From: Xylophilus sp042867185
Lineage (GTDB): Bacteria; Pseudomonadota; Gammaproteobacteria; Burkholderiales; Burkholderiaceae_C
Length of the DNA: 64,000 nt
Direction of reading: 5' to 3'
NCBI GenBank assembly: GCA_042867185.1
Contig: JBHZQV010000003.1
Coordinates: 186,001 to 250,000, forward strand
In this document: in pieces, positions 51,101 through 64,000 of the stretch
How positions within the stretch are numbered: the stretch's first letter is position 1
Layout of the letters: each line of letters opens with the position of its first letter
The notes under the pieces: generated by a model
What the model saw: the letters and a program-made list of their open reading frames with translations, nothing else
Told to the model about the DNA's origin: nothing
The model's database searches: none
Position numbers and translations under genes: made by a program

Positions 51101-51646
51101 ATCGACAGCCGCGAGCCGCAGACACTGGCCGGCATCGTCAGCGGCATGCGGGTCATCAACGGCCAGCGCGGCAAGCTGGCGATCTTCACCCTCGACGACA
51201 CCAGCGGCACCATCGAGGCCACCGCCGACGAGGCGGTGATCGCCGCCGCCCGCAATGTGCTCAAGGAGGACGAGCTGGTCATTGTCACCGGCCGGCTGCA
51301 GCCCGGGCGCGGCGGGTTCGAGGCGCGCTTCGTGGTGCAGCAGGTGTCGGACCTGGCCAGCGCGCGCTGCCGCTTCGGCAAGTTCCTGCGGGTGGCGGTG
51401 AACGGCCGGGCGCCCGACGTCTCGCGCCTGCTGCGCGACTTTCCGGCGATTCGGGAAGAAACCGAGCACGGCGAACTGGTGCGCGGCCTGGAGGTGCGGC
51501 TGTCGGTGCGCTGCGAGTCGCATGACATGCAGGTGGGCGTCGATCTGCGGCTGGGCGACCAGGCGGTGTTCTACCCCTCGGACGCCGCGCTGGCGAGCTG
51601 GATGGCCCAGTCCGACGAGGGCAAGGCGGTCATCGTGTACGAGTAA
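48131..51646 (+). CDS. dnaE: DNA polymerase III alpha subunit
   Basis: An 1171-aa replicative polymerase of the DnaE1 type. N-terminal PHP domain (FVHLRLHTEFSVVDG), the polymerase acidic motif PDFDIDFCQSNRDRVIDY, AYSLLAYHTGWLKVHY, and C-terminal OB fold (LAIFTLDDTSGTIEATAD). Length is normal. ATG 48131 fits the family start; the upstream 110 bp to the divergent trhO paralogue hold the promoter. Confidence 0.97.
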   Translation: MFVHLRLHTEFSVVDGTNRIDEVAKAAAGDSQPALAITDLSNLFGAIKFYKEARGKGVKPIIGAEVFVEGLGDDPLALSRVILLVQNWQGYLSLSELLARAWTRNHVKNQAVCKLEWLRELNEGLILLAGAQAGPVGQALGKHDFTRAADHALLLAGIFPHRFYLEIQRAGRPDDEAHVVATVQLAARLNLPVVATHPVQFAEVDDFEAHEARVCISEGEILGNQRRVRRFTREQYFKTTAQMEALFADVPSAIANTVEIAKRCNLVFDLGKPQLPDFPTPGGMPIGEYFRIASFEGLEQRLQHLYPQVEKREAVRKRYEDRLEFEINVILKMGFPGYFLIVGDFIGWAKENGCPVGPGRGSGAGSLVAYALKITDLDPLEFNLLFERFLNPERVSMPDFDIDFCQSNRDRVIDYVKAKYGKNAVSQIATFGTLAAKAAIRDVGRVMDMSYTFCDGISKLVPGKPGMSYTLAYPPENKKPGDKNNYALELEPVLYERVRKEEEVRTLIEMAQKLEGLTRNIGMHAGGVLIAPGKLTDFCPLYQQPGSESAVSQYDKDDVEAIGLVKFDFLGLATLTILEIAKEFIVQRHKGQEHFAYENIALDDARTYKLFADGKTESVFQFESRGMQGMLKDARPTRLEDLIALNALYRPGPMDLIPSFVARKHGKEEVEYPHPLVAEMLSETYGIMVYQEQVMQTAQILGGYSLGGADLLRRAMGKKKLEEMAEHRQIFRDGAAKNGLSTDKADEVFDLMEKFAGYGFNKSHAAAYSLLAYHTGWLKVHYTAEFFCANMTVEMDDTDKLKVLYEDAKKNFGLDFEPPDVNRGRYRFEPVTDKVIRYGLGAVKGSGQQAIEAIVAAREKGGPFTSLFDFCCRIDRKAVNKRAVEALIKAGAFDAIQLNRAAMVASIDRAFEFAGTCEANANQGGLFDMMGEDTHGSSTREPELVETTPWGVKERLTLEKTAIGFYISGHLFDEVSREVRQFVRRRIDELIDSREPQTLAGIVSGMRVINGQRGKLAIFTLDDTSGTIEATADEAVIAAARNVLKEDELVIVTGRLQPGRGGFEARFVVQQVSDLASARCRFGKFLRVAVNGRAPDVSRLLRDFPAIREETEHGELVRGLEVRLSVRCESHDMQVGVDLRLGDQAVFYPSDAALASWMAQSDEGKAVIVYE

Positions 51647-51731
51647 GCGCTCGGGCCTACCTTGAAGTGGCCCGAAAGCGACCCACCTCTGCCTGCTGCA
51701 GCGCACCATTCCCATCGATAGAATGAATTTC

Positions 51732-52097
51732 ATGGCGACCCAAACCCCCCAGCAGCCGCCGGCGCCCCCGGCCACCCGGCCCGCCCCCGGCGGCAACGAC
51801 AGCGATTCGGTCGTCCTGGAGCGGCGGACCCAGCGGGTCGGCCCGCCGCAGATGTACCAGGTGGTGATGCTCAACGACGATTTCACGCCGATGGAGTTCG
51901 TAATCGTCGTGATCCAGGAGTTTTTCGGTAAAGACCATGGCACCGCCACGCAGATCATGCTGAAAATCCACTTGGACGGCAGAGGCGTATGTGGTGTGTA
52001 TTCCCGCGACGTCGCGGCCACCAAGGTCGACCAGGTCATGGAGGCGGCCCAGAAATCGGGTCACCCGTTGCAGTGCGTCAGCGAACCAGTTGAATAA
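51732..52097 (+). CDS. clpS: ATP-dependent Clp protease adaptor ClpS
   Basis: A 121-aa N-end-rule adaptor for ClpA. Core YQVVMLNDDFTPMEFVIVVI, the ligand-pocket segment, and GVYSRDVAATKVDQV are typical. The N-terminal 35 residues are flexible and Pro-rich as usual. An in-frame ATG at 51723 would add three residues; neither has a strong ribosome site. Followed by clpA after 67 bp. Confidence 0.94.
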   Translation: MATQTPQQPPAPPATRPAPGGNDSDSVVLERRTQRVGPPQMYQVVMLNDDFTPMEFVIVVIQEFFGKDHGTATQIMLKIHLDGRGVCGVYSRDVAATKVDQVMEAAQKSGHPLQCVSEPVE

Positions 52098-52164
52098 ATC
52101 GGGGTCGTACCCAGTTACGGCTCGTATTCAGGCAAGTATTCACAGCAAGGCAAAAGGAAATCTC

Positions 52165-54504
<2,340 letters not shown>

Positions 54505-54516
54505 CCCGGCGCCCAC

Positions 54517-54539
54517 CCCACCCGGCGATGCCGGGTGGG
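54517..54539. terminator. GC-rich hairpin after clpA
   Basis: Perfect 10-bp stem CCCACCCGGC / GCCGGGTGGG with a 3-base loop (GAT), 12 bp after the clpA stop. No T-run directly behind, so it probably works with the next hairpin. Confidence 0.5.
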
Positions 54540-54545
54540 CCCATG

Positions 54546-54583
54546 AAAAAACCGCAGCCACTGCCAGTGACTGCGGTTTTTTT
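54546..54583. terminator. bidirectional rho-independent terminator between clpA and the acyl-CoA dehydrogenase gene
   Basis: AAAAAACCGCAG ... CTGCGGTTTTTTT with an inner CACTG/CAGTG stem gives a long hairpin with A-run before and T-run after, so it can end transcription from both sides. It separates convergent genes. Confidence 0.9.
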
Positions 54584-54606
54584 ACGCCCGTGGCCGGGCG
54601 CCGGAA

Positions 54607-55845
54607 TCAGTGGGGCAGGGCGGCGGTCGCGGCGCGCTTGGCGATCTCCAGCTTGGCGATCGCGTTACGGTGCACCTCGTCCGGGCCGTCCACGATGCGC
54701 ACGGTGCGCTGGTGGGCATACGCTTCCGCCAGCCAGAAGTCCTGGCTGACGCCGGCACCGCCGTGGGCCTGGATCGCCCAGTCGACCACCTTGCACGACA
54801 TGTTGGGCGCGACCACCTTGATCATCGCGATCTCGGCACGGGCCTCCTTGTTGCCGATGGTGTCCATCTTGTGGGCGGCGTTCAGGGTCAGGAGGCGGGC
54901 CTGGTCGATCATGCAGCGCGACTCGGCGATCCGCTCGTGCCAGACCGACTGCTCCGACAGCGGCCGGCCGAAGGCGACACGGCTGCGCAGCCGGTCGACC
55001 ATCAGCTCCAGCGCGCGCTCCGCCGCGCCGATGGAGCGCATGCAGTGGTGGATGCGCCCCGGGCCGAGGCGGCCCTGGGCGATTTCGAAGCCGCGGCCTT
55101 CGCCCAGCAGGATGTTGGAGGCCGGCACGCGGACGTTCTCCATCAGGATTTCCATGTGGCCGTGCGGCGCGTCGTCGTAGCCGAACACGCTGATCGGCCG
55201 CACGATGGTGACGCCGGGCGTGTCGCGCGGCACCAGCACCATCGACTGCTGCTGGTGGCGGGGCGCCTCGGTGTCGGTCTTGCCCATCACGATGAAGATC
55301 TTGCAGTGCGGCACGCCGGCCCCCGAAGAGAACCACTTGCGGCCGTTGATCAGGTACTCGTCGCCTTCGCGGCGGATGGTGCACTGGATGTTGGTGGCGT
55401 CGGACGATGCGACCGCCGGCTCGGTCATCAGGAAGGCCGAGCGGATCTCGCCGGCGAGCAGCGGGTCGAGCCACTGCTTCTTGTGCGCGTCGGTGCCATA
55501 GCGCTCGATGGTCTCCATGTTGCCGGTGTCGGGCGCCGAGCAGTTGAACACCTCGCCCGACCAGCTGACCCGGCCCATGATTTCGCAGAGCGGTGCGTAG
55601 TCGAGATTGGAGATGCCGGGCACGCCGTCGTACTCGTGGGGCAGGAACATGTTCCAGAGTCCGGCCTTGCGGGCGAGCGGCTTCAGTTCTTCGACGACCG
55701 GCACGTGGCGCCATGGATCGCCCTCGCGGCGCAAGGTGTCCATCTCCTGGTGGTAGCGCGCCTCGTTCGGATAGATGTGCGCGTCGAAAAACGCCTGCAT
55801 GCGTTGCAGCAGATCGCGTGTCTTGGCGGAGTGGTCTCCCAGCAT
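54607..55845 (-). CDS. acyl-CoA dehydrogenase family protein
   Basis: A 412-aa flavoenzyme. It has FLMTEPAVASSDATNIQCTI, YLINGRKWFSSGAG, LGPGRIHHCMRSIGAAERAL, QAHGGAGVSQDFWLAEAYAH and RIVDGPDEVHRNAIAKLE. This is the ACAD10/11-like group for medium to long or branched acyl-CoAs. Start at ATG 55845 after AAGGACG. No neighbours of the same pathway are seen. Confidence 0.9.
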   Translation of the reverse strand: MLGDHSAKTRDLLQRMQAFFDAHIYPNEARYHQEMDTLRREGDPWRHVPVVEELKPLARKAGLWNMFLPHEYDGVPGISNLDYAPLCEIMGRVSWSGEVFNCSAPDTGNMETIERYGTDAHKKQWLDPLLAGEIRSAFLMTEPAVASSDATNIQCTIRREGDEYLINGRKWFSSGAGVPHCKIFIVMGKTDTEAPRHQQQSMVLVPRDTPGVTIVRPISVFGYDDAPHGHMEILMENVRVPASNILLGEGRGFEIAQGRLGPGRIHHCMRSIGAAERALELMVDRLRSRVAFGRPLSEQSVWHERIAESRCMIDQARLLTLNAAHKMDTIGNKEARAEIAMIKVVAPNMSCKVVDWAIQAHGGAGVSQDFWLAEAYAHQRTVRIVDGPDEVHRNAIAKLEIAKRAATAALPH

Positions 55846-56029
55846 GGCGTCGTCCTTTTCGTGGATGGAGTGGCAGTCTTGTAGCAGGAAGCGATTGCAC
55901 ACCGGCCCGCCGGCCGAAAAGGTCCCAGAAGCGACTGGCCGCCGGGAATCAGTCGCCCCGGTGACCCGCGTCCCGGGTGGTCCCGCGCGGCGGTGGCGCG
56001 CCGGGCGTTCGGGCCCATATGATTCCATT

Positions 56030-56072
56030 CGTAATAGAAAATGAAAACGATTCGTATTTGAGTGCTATGATG
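56030..56072 (+). promoter_or_regulatory. Fur-like box and promoter of hemP
   Basis: AATGAAAACGATTCGTATTT (56040-56059) resembles Fur boxes of Burkholderiales iron genes, and TATGAT at 56066-56071 can serve as -10 box. It lies in a small AT-rich patch 130 bp before hemP. Iron repression is the expected control. Confidence 0.55.
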
Positions 56073-56196
56073 CACCACGCTTCTGGTTCTCTTCGCACCT
56101 CGAGGCACGATCGGCCTCCGGTCGGGAAGGCCGTCCGAAGCGCGAACACCGCAAGACACCGCGTGCTTCGCAGCGCGCTCGTTCAAAGGATTCACC

Positions 56197-56427
56197 ATGC
56201 AGACCCTGTCCATCGACCGTCCCGTTCTTCGTTTGCAGCGCGTTCCCGCCGGCAGGCCCCGCGGCGCCGCGGATGAGCAAGCGTCTCCCGCGCCGACCGG
56301 GTCGGCGGCCCCCAGCTTCGACAGCATGTCCCTGCTGCGCGGCAGCAAGGTGGTCGAGATCGCGCACAACGGATCGGTCTACCGGCTGCAGGCGACCAAG
56401 CTGGGCAAGCTGATCCTCACCAAATAG
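56197..56427 (+). CDS. hemP: hemin uptake protein HemP
   Basis: A 76-aa protein whose last part, SLLRGSKVVEIAHNGSVYRL then KLGKLILTK, is the HemP family signature. HemP is needed for expression of hemin uptake genes in related bacteria. AAAGGA ribosome site. It stands alone here, without a heme receptor next to it. The 270-bp stretch behind it (56428-56686) holds no gene but carries a dispersed repeat. Confidence 0.85.
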   Translation: MQTLSIDRPVLRLQRVPAGRPRGAADEQASPAPTGSAAPSFDSMSLLRGSKVVEIAHNGSVYRLQATKLGKLILTK

Positions 56428-56624
56428 GTTTCATCGTGGGGCGACTCCGGGACCTCGGTCCCCCAGGGTCGTTTTTGCTAGCCATCGGTTCGCCGGCCAG
56501 CCATGCTTTTTTTTCCCTGCGTCTCGATGGCGTGCCTGCTCCGGCCAGGAGAGGCCGCCAAGTTGTCGGATGCTGCCATCCAGACGACTGCACGGGTACC
56601 GTCCCGGTACCCCTATGCTATGCT

Positions 56625-56690
56625 ATGGTATCGATAGCTGCTGGCCGGCGTCCGATGCCGGCTACAGCCCACTTTTATCCGAATTCTTAG
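56625..56690 (+). repeat. dispersed repeat, family 1, copy D
   Basis: TATGGTATCGATAGCTGCTG, GCCGGCGTCCGATGCCGGCT, then CAGCCCACTTTTATCCGAAT. Best match is copy A at 1268-1333. It overlaps the stop codon of the Fur-family gene on the minus strand. Confidence 0.6.
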
Positions 56691-57076
56691 ACTTGTTGGG
56701 CCAGGCCGGCACCGCAGTCGGCACACCGGCCGTACAGTGTCAGCGCATGCCCGTCGACCTGGAACCCGGCGGGCGCGAGCCGCTTGAAGTCGCCGGGGCA
56801 GCGGTGCACGTCGAATACCCGGTCGCAGTGGCGGCACTGGAAATGGTGGTGGTGCCCGTGGTGCGCCGACTCGTAGCGGGGCGCCTCGCCCGGCAGCTCG
56901 ACCGCGCAGATCTCGCCGCTTTCCAGCAACAGCTTCAGGTTGCGGTACACCGTGGCCACCCCCATCGCCGCCACTTCCTTTTGCGATGCCTCGAGTATTT
57001 CCGCCGGTAGCAGGGGCCGGCCGGCGGTGAGAAGCACCTGGCGTATCGCGCTTCTCTGGCGGGTCGAGCGTTCCAT
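56687..57076 (-). CDS. Fur-family transcriptional regulator
   Basis: A 129-aa metalloregulator. Winged helix with VATVYRNLKLLLESGEI, then the metal site ESAHHGHHHHFQCRHC and a second CADC pair that holds structural zinc. It could be Fur, Zur or PerR-like; the sequence alone does not settle it, and a canonical Fur is usually longer. Start at ATG 57076 (57085 also possible). A run of 15 G lies 20 bp upstream of the start. Confidence 0.88.
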   Translation of the reverse strand: MERSTRQRSAIRQVLLTAGRPLLPAEILEASQKEVAAMGVATVYRNLKLLLESGEICAVELPGEAPRYESAHHGHHHHFQCRHCDRVFDVHRCPGDFKRLAPAGFQVDGHALTLYGRCADCGAGLAQQV

Positions 57077-57096
57077 GGAGAGCATCAGGGGTTCGT

Positions 57097-57111
57097 GGGG
57101 GGGGGGGGGGG
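57097..57111. repeat. homopolymer tract of 15 G
   Basis: Fifteen G in a row in the region before the Fur-family gene (C-run on its coding strand). Such tracts are rare and prone to slippage. Confidence 0.9.
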
Positions 57112-57188
57112 CGGCCCGAACAGGCTGGGGATGGAAGGGACCGGTATTGTCCCCGGATACGTTTGCCGGCCGGGGCATAGGGGCTATT

Positions 57189-57821
57189 TCAGGACAGCAG
57201 CCGGAGTGCGTCGGTGGCGGGCACCAGCGGTGTCGCCCGCCATGCCGCATCCCGGCGGTCGAACCGCAATGCGAGCGCGTTGGAAAACCATGCCGCCGCC
57301 GGTTCCAGCCCGAGCAGCGCCGCCAGCGCGTGCAGCGTTCCGCCGTGGGCCACCACCAGCACCGGCGCGGGCCGCGACAAGGCATCGACCAGGCCATCGG
57401 CAGTACGCGCCACGAACGCTGCCAAGGCTTCGCCGCCCTCGGGCTCGCAGCGCCAGTCGAGCGCGACCGACGAGGTGCCGATCAGGCAACCGAAATGCCG
57501 CTCGCGCAGAGCAGCGCTGGTGTCGATGTCGGCTTCGCAGCGTGCACCGACCGCTGCGGCTGTCTGGCGGGTGCGCCGCATGTCGCTGGCCACGATGCGT
57601 GCGATACCGGTCGGGGCCAGCAGTTCGGCTGCAGCCGCTGCCTGGCCCTCCCCGGTGGCGTCGAGCGGTTCGTCCGCATCCTGGAAGATGCGCGCGGCGT
57701 TCCGGGCCGTCTGGCCGTGGCGCAGAAAATAGAAACGCGAGCAGGCCGGCACCAGGCGGCACTGCGCGGCGGCTGCGAGGAAGGCGGCGTGCACCGCCGC
57801 AGGTGGGGGAGTGGGGGACAT
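57189..57821 (-). CDS. histidine phosphatase (phosphoglycerate mutase-like) family protein
   Basis: A 210-aa protein with the catalytic RHGQT in FYFLRHGQTARNA, ASDMRRTRQTAAAV, the Glu in RERHFGCLIG and the second His in VVAHGGTLHAL. Members are phosphatases for sugar phosphates or nucleotides (CobC/PhoE-like); the substrate is unknown. N-terminal 25 residues are Ala-rich. Confidence 0.88.
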   Translation of the reverse strand: MSPTPPPAAVHAAFLAAAAQCRLVPACSRFYFLRHGQTARNAARIFQDADEPLDATGEGQAAAAAELLAPTGIARIVASDMRRTRQTAAAVGARCEADIDTSAALRERHFGCLIGTSSVALDWRCEPEGGEALAAFVARTADGLVDALSRPAPVLVVAHGGTLHALAALLGLEPAAAWFSNALALRFDRRDAAWRATPLVPATDALRLLS

Positions 57822-58026
57822 GGCGGAGGGTGCCCGGAAGAGGTCCGATTCTCCGGGGTCGCCCGGTCAGTTACTGTTCCGTAGGCGACAGCCTGCGCCG
57901 CGTGGGCCCGGCGCTGTCTTACAGTGCGGCCATCTGTATTTCTTCGAGGCGATCTTCCATGCACCCTTCGGCCGTCCGTCTTTTTACGAGTCCATCCACC
58001 CGCCGGGCCTGCGAAGGGGGTGCGGC

Positions 58027-59031
58027 ATGAAGGTCTGCATCGTCGGCGCCGGTGCCATCGGCGGATTCATCGGCGCGCGCCTGGCGGCTGCGGGCGGGTG
58101 CGATGTGAGCGCCTTGGCCCGGGGCGCGACGCTCGCGGCGCTGCAGGCCCACGGCTGGCGGTTGCAGGAAGGCGGCGCGCTGCTGCAGCAGCCTGCGCGT
58201 GCCGAGGCCGATCCCCAGCGGCTCGGCCCTCAGGACCTGGTCGTGGTCGCGGTGAAGGGCCCCGCGCTCTCGTCGCTGGCCCCGTCGCTCGCACCGCTGA
58301 TCGGCGCCGACACGGTGCTGCTGCCGGCCATGAACGGCGTGCCCTGGTGGTTCTGCGACGGCGTGGCCGGCTGGGACGGCCGGCCGCTCGACAGCGTCGA
58401 CCCAGGCGGTCGGATCGCCGCGGCGCTTCCGGTGGCGCAGGTGTTGGGCTGCGTGGTGCATGCGAGCGCATCGACCTCCGCCCCCGGCGTGGTGCAGCAT
58501 GCGATGGGCCAGGGCCTGATCGTGGGCGAACCGGCCGGCGGCGCGACCGAGCGCGCCCGCACGGTCGCCGCTCTGCTGGCGCAGGCCGGCTTCGCGGCCA
58601 CGGTCTCTGCCGATATCCGCTACGACATCTGGTACAAACTTTGGGGCAACCTGACGATGAACCCGCTCTCGGCCGTCACCGGCGCCACCATGGACCGGCT
58701 GCTCGACGACGACGACCTGCGCGGCTTCTGCGCCCAGGCGATGCGGGAGACGGCCGCCGTCGGCGCGGCGATCGACTGCAAGGTGACCCAGACGCCCGAA
58801 GAGCGTTTCGCGGTCACCCGCAAGCTGGGCGCCTTCAAGACCTCGATGCTGCAGGACGTGGAGGCGGGCCGGCCGATGGAGCTCGACAGCATCGTCTCAG
58901 CGGTGCAGGAGATCGCCCGCCGCCGCGGCGTGGCGACGCCCGCCGTCGATGCCCTGCTGGGCATCGCCCGCGTTTTCGGCCAGGTGCACGGGCTGTACCC
59001 GCGGAACGCAAGAACGCCGGCCACGGGCTAG
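58027..59031 (+). CDS. 2-dehydropantoate 2-reductase family protein
   Basis: A 334-aa NADPH-dependent reductase of the PanE/ApbA family. N-terminal MKVCIVGAGAIGGFIGARLA dinucleotide fold, AMNGVPWWF, and the C-terminal KLWGNLTMNPLSAVTG helix domain with catalytic Lys. Could be PanE for pantothenate synthesis or a paralogue with another 2-keto acid. Confidence 0.87.
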   Translation: MKVCIVGAGAIGGFIGARLAAAGGCDVSALARGATLAALQAHGWRLQEGGALLQQPARAEADPQRLGPQDLVVVAVKGPALSSLAPSLAPLIGADTVLLPAMNGVPWWFCDGVAGWDGRPLDSVDPGGRIAAALPVAQVLGCVVHASASTSAPGVVQHAMGQGLIVGEPAGGATERARTVAALLAQAGFAATVSADIRYDIWYKLWGNLTMNPLSAVTGATMDRLLDDDDLRGFCAQAMRETAAVGAAIDCKVTQTPEERFAVTRKLGAFKTSMLQDVEAGRPMELDSIVSAVQEIARRRGVATPAVDALLGIARVFGQVHGLYPRNARTPATG

Positions 59032-59078
59032 GCCCGGGCCGGCGTCCTGGATATGCCCCGACAGGCGGGGCGCATGCG

Positions 59079-59408
59079 TCAGAAGTAGGCGCTGCGGTCG
59101 CGGATCCGGTGCATCTCCGCGATCTCGACCACCCAGACCAGTCCGTCGCCGATGTTGCCGGTGTGGCAGCTGTCGATGATCGCGGCGCGGATCACCGGCA
59201 CCATCTCGTCGTCGGCCAGCACGCTGACCATGGTCTTGTCGGAGAAGTCGGCCAGCTGTTCCCGCACGGTGCGCTTGTCCATCGAGGCCGGGGCGGTGAA
59301 GCCCTCGGCCTTGAACAGCGTCACGCCGGGAAAGTTGGGGATGGCGCGCAGCGCCTCGCGCAGGCGCTCGACGCGGCTGGGGCGCACGATGGCGCGTATT
59401 TCCTTCAT
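59079..59408 (-). CDS. PII-like signalling protein linked to a metal efflux pump
   Basis: A 109-aa protein of the PII/GlnB superfamily: MKEIRAIVRPSRVERLREAL, then a T-loop-like stretch and VIRAAIIDSCHTGNIGDGLV (B-loop HTGxxGDG), followed by VWVVEIAEMHRIR. The usual GlnB uridylylation motif is absent. It sits 25 bp behind the RND pump gene on the same strand, so it is likely cotranscribed and may sense a nucleotide or metal for the pump. Confidence 0.85.
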   Translation of the reverse strand: MKEIRAIVRPSRVERLREALRAIPNFPGVTLFKAEGFTAPASMDKRTVREQLADFSDKTMVSVLADDEMVPVIRAAIIDSCHTGNIGDGLVWVVEIAEMHRIRDRSAYF

Positions 59409-59433
59409 GGGATGGATTCCTTGTGTCGGGCCG

Positions 59434-62532
<3,099 letters not shown>

Positions 62533-62536
62533 CGGG

Positions 62537-63718
62537 TTACTCCAGTTCGGCGCGCTTGCGCTCGTTGTTCAGGTGGAAGGCGCCGTCGGTGACGATCTGT
62601 TCGCCTTCCTTCGGGCCCTGCAGCAGCGGGCGCACGCCGTTGTTGCCGGCGCCGAGCTCGACCGGCGTCAGCCGGTACTGGTTGTCGCCGGTCTTCACGA
62701 AGACATGGTCGCGGTCGTTCTCGCGCACCACGGCCGCCACCGGCAAGGCCAGGGCGGGCTTGGCCGCGCCCGAAATGCGCATCGTGGCCAGCATCTGCGG
62801 CTTGAGCGAGCGCTGCGCGTTGTCGACCTGGGTACGGATCGCGACGGTGCGGGTCTCGGGCTGCACCGTGGCACCCACGTAGACGATCTTGCCGGTGATC
62901 GGCACGCCGTTGAGGGCGGGCACGTCGATCTCGACCGACTGGCCGGCCTCGACCGAGCTGGCGGCCTGCTCGGGCAGTGCACCCACGACCCAGACGTTGC
63001 TCAGGTCGGCCACGGTGAACATCGGGTCGCCCGGCTGGGCCACCTGGCCCTGGCTGACGGTGCGCTCGATCACCACGCCGGCGCGGGGTGCGCTGACGAC
63101 GGTGGCTTCGGACAGCGTGCCCTGGCTGCGCAGCTGCGCGATCGCGGCGGGCGACACGCCCATCAGGCGCAGCTGGTCGGTGGCGGCGCGCAGTTCGGCG
63201 GTGGCGATCGCCAGTTCGGCTTCGCGGCGTTGCAGCTCGGCAGAGCCGATCACGTCGGCCTGGATCAGCTGGCGGGCGCGCTCCACCGCGCGCGATGCCA
63301 GCGACTGGTTGGAGTTGGCGCGCAGCACCGCCAGCTGGGCCTGCGTCAGTTCGGGGCTGGCGACGCGGGCGAGCGCCTGGCCGGCGCGGACGTTGTCGCC
63401 CGACTCGACCAGCACGTCGGTCACCCGGCCGGTCACCGAGGCGCCGATGCGCGACAGCAGGCGCTGGTTGGCCTCGATGCGGCCCGGGATTTCCTGGACG
63501 CTGGCGATGTCGGCCTTCTTCAGGGGTTCGACCTTGAAGTTGGACGCCATCTCGGGCTTGACCTTGACGACCATCGGGTCCTGGGGGGCGGCCTCGGCGG
63601 CCGGCGCGGCAGGCGCTTCGTTGGACTTGCCGCAGCCCTGCAGGGCCAGCAGGGTGCACAGCGCGAGCGCGGCGGCCATGCCGGGGCGGCGGGCGAAGGA
63701 AGAAGAGAAAGTCTGCAT
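62537..63718 (-). CDS. RND efflux periplasmic adaptor (CzcB/CusB family)
   Basis: A 393-aa lipoprotein adaptor. Lipobox LLALQGC, then lipoyl/hairpin regions (GRVTDVLVESGDNVRAGQAL ... coiled coil ... APRAGVVIERTVSQGQ), beta-barrel and membrane-proximal domains. It joins the pump and the TolC-like channel. ATG 63718; the pump starts 4 bp after its stop. Confidence 0.92.
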   Translation of the reverse strand: MQTFSSSFARRPGMAAALALCTLLALQGCGKSNEAPAAPAAEAAPQDPMVVKVKPEMASNFKVEPLKKADIASVQEIPGRIEANQRLLSRIGASVTGRVTDVLVESGDNVRAGQALARVASPELTQAQLAVLRANSNQSLASRAVERARQLIQADVIGSAELQRREAELAIATAELRAATDQLRLMGVSPAAIAQLRSQGTLSEATVVSAPRAGVVIERTVSQGQVAQPGDPMFTVADLSNVWVVGALPEQAASSVEAGQSVEIDVPALNGVPITGKIVYVGATVQPETRTVAIRTQVDNAQRSLKPQMLATMRISGAAKPALALPVAAVVRENDRDHVFVKTGDNQYRLTPVELGAGNNGVRPLLQGPKEGEQIVTDGAFHLNNERKRAELE

Positions 63719-63750
63719 GGTGGGTCTCGACTGGAGCAAAGGAGGGGCGC

Positions 63751-64000
63751 TCAGCGCGCCAGGGCGCCAGGGGTGGCGAAGCGGCCGGAGAGCAGATCCA
63801 GCTCGGTACGGGCGGCCTGCACCTGGTAGCGGGCGGTGATCAGGTCGGCGCGCACGCCGCGCAGCACCCGCTGGGCATCGAGCACGTCCAGGATGCCGCG
63901 CTCGCCGAAGCGGTAGGCGGCGTCGGCCACGCGCAGGGCGGCCTCGGCATCGCGCACCGCGCCTTCGCTCAGGGCCTGGACCCGCAGGCCCGCCATCTCG
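63751..64000 (-). CDS. TolC-type outer-membrane efflux protein, C-terminal part (runs off window)
   Basis: The last 82 codons of an outer-membrane efflux channel of the CzcC/TolC family: AAYRFGERGILDVLDAQRVL and ADLITARYQVQAARTELDLL are the conserved final coiled-coil helices. First gene of the RND operon; its start lies outside the window. Confidence 0.85.
   Translation of the reverse strand, partial: EMAGLRVQALSEGAVRDAEAALRVADAAYRFGERGILDVLDAQRVLRGVRADLITARYQVQAARTELDLLSGRFATPGALAR

Overview
The window is about 68% G+C, tightly packed, and reads as the chromosome of a betaproteobacterium of the order Burkholderiales, most likely family Comamonadaceae (Acidovorax/Variovorax-like). The grounds are the gene families and their order (hrpA next to argA, clpS-clpA, a GluQ/TrmB pair) and several dispersed, GC-rich repeat families of a type I know from that family. 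No rRNA, tRNA or CRISPR was found. The naming of the family is inference; no database was searched.

Layout: (1) 1-6743, a partial Fe-trafficking gene (yggX), then a sulfur-scavenging operon: sulfate-binding protein, ssuE, ssuA, ssuD, ssuC, ssuB and a small molybdopterin-binding (Mop/TOBE) protein. (2) 6744-12658, an RHS toxin module on the minus strand (large secreted RHS/YD protein with a candidate permuted papain-like toxin tip, a candidate immunity gene and an older RHS scrap), with AT-richer ends. (3) 12659-17978, peroxiredoxin, a small hydrolase and the sulfate ABC transporter sbp-cysT-cysW-cysA. (4) 17975-30259, a 12.3-kb mobile island inserted exactly at the cysA stop codon. (5) 30362-38134, dsbB, trhO, argA, a VapBC pair and the helicase hrpA. 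(6) 38135-54583, an IS scrap, an MFS permease, a diguanylate cyclase, trmB, gluQ, a FAD oxidoreductase, a LysR regulator with a doxX-wrbA-pirin set, a second trhO, dnaE, clpS and clpA. (7) 54607-64000, an acyl-CoA dehydrogenase, hemP with a Fur-like box, a Fur-family regulator, a histidine phosphatase, a panE-like reductase and a heavy-metal RND efflux operon with a PII-like protein.

The most interesting part is the island. Its ends are 16-bp perfect inverted repeats flanked by a CTAG duplication, with an IS5-type transposase tail just inside the left end and Tn3-family (Tn4651-like) tnpT, tnpS and tnpA fragments at the two sides. Between them lies one co-directional operon: DUF2946 protein, small membrane protein, TonB-dependent receptor, copper-uptake-associated protein, E1-like ThiF/MoeZ-rhodanese, JAMM peptidase, ThiS/MoaD-like sulfur carrier with a Gly-Gly stretch masked by extra residues, a double CaiB-type CoA-transferase, an AMP-forming acyl ligase, an acyl-CoA dehydrogenase and an MFS exporter. 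This gene set matches the logic of thiocarboxylate metallophore pathways (pyridine-2,6-dithiocarboxylate, thioquinolobactin). I infer a transposon-borne system that makes, exports and re-imports a thiocarboxylic acid metal chelator, with copper as the favoured metal.

A second theme is genome-wide repeats that have entered genes: at least six copies of one repeat family, including in-frame insertions in hrpA and gluQ and one that supplies the stop codon of a trhO paralogue, and another family that supplies the N-terminus of ssuC.
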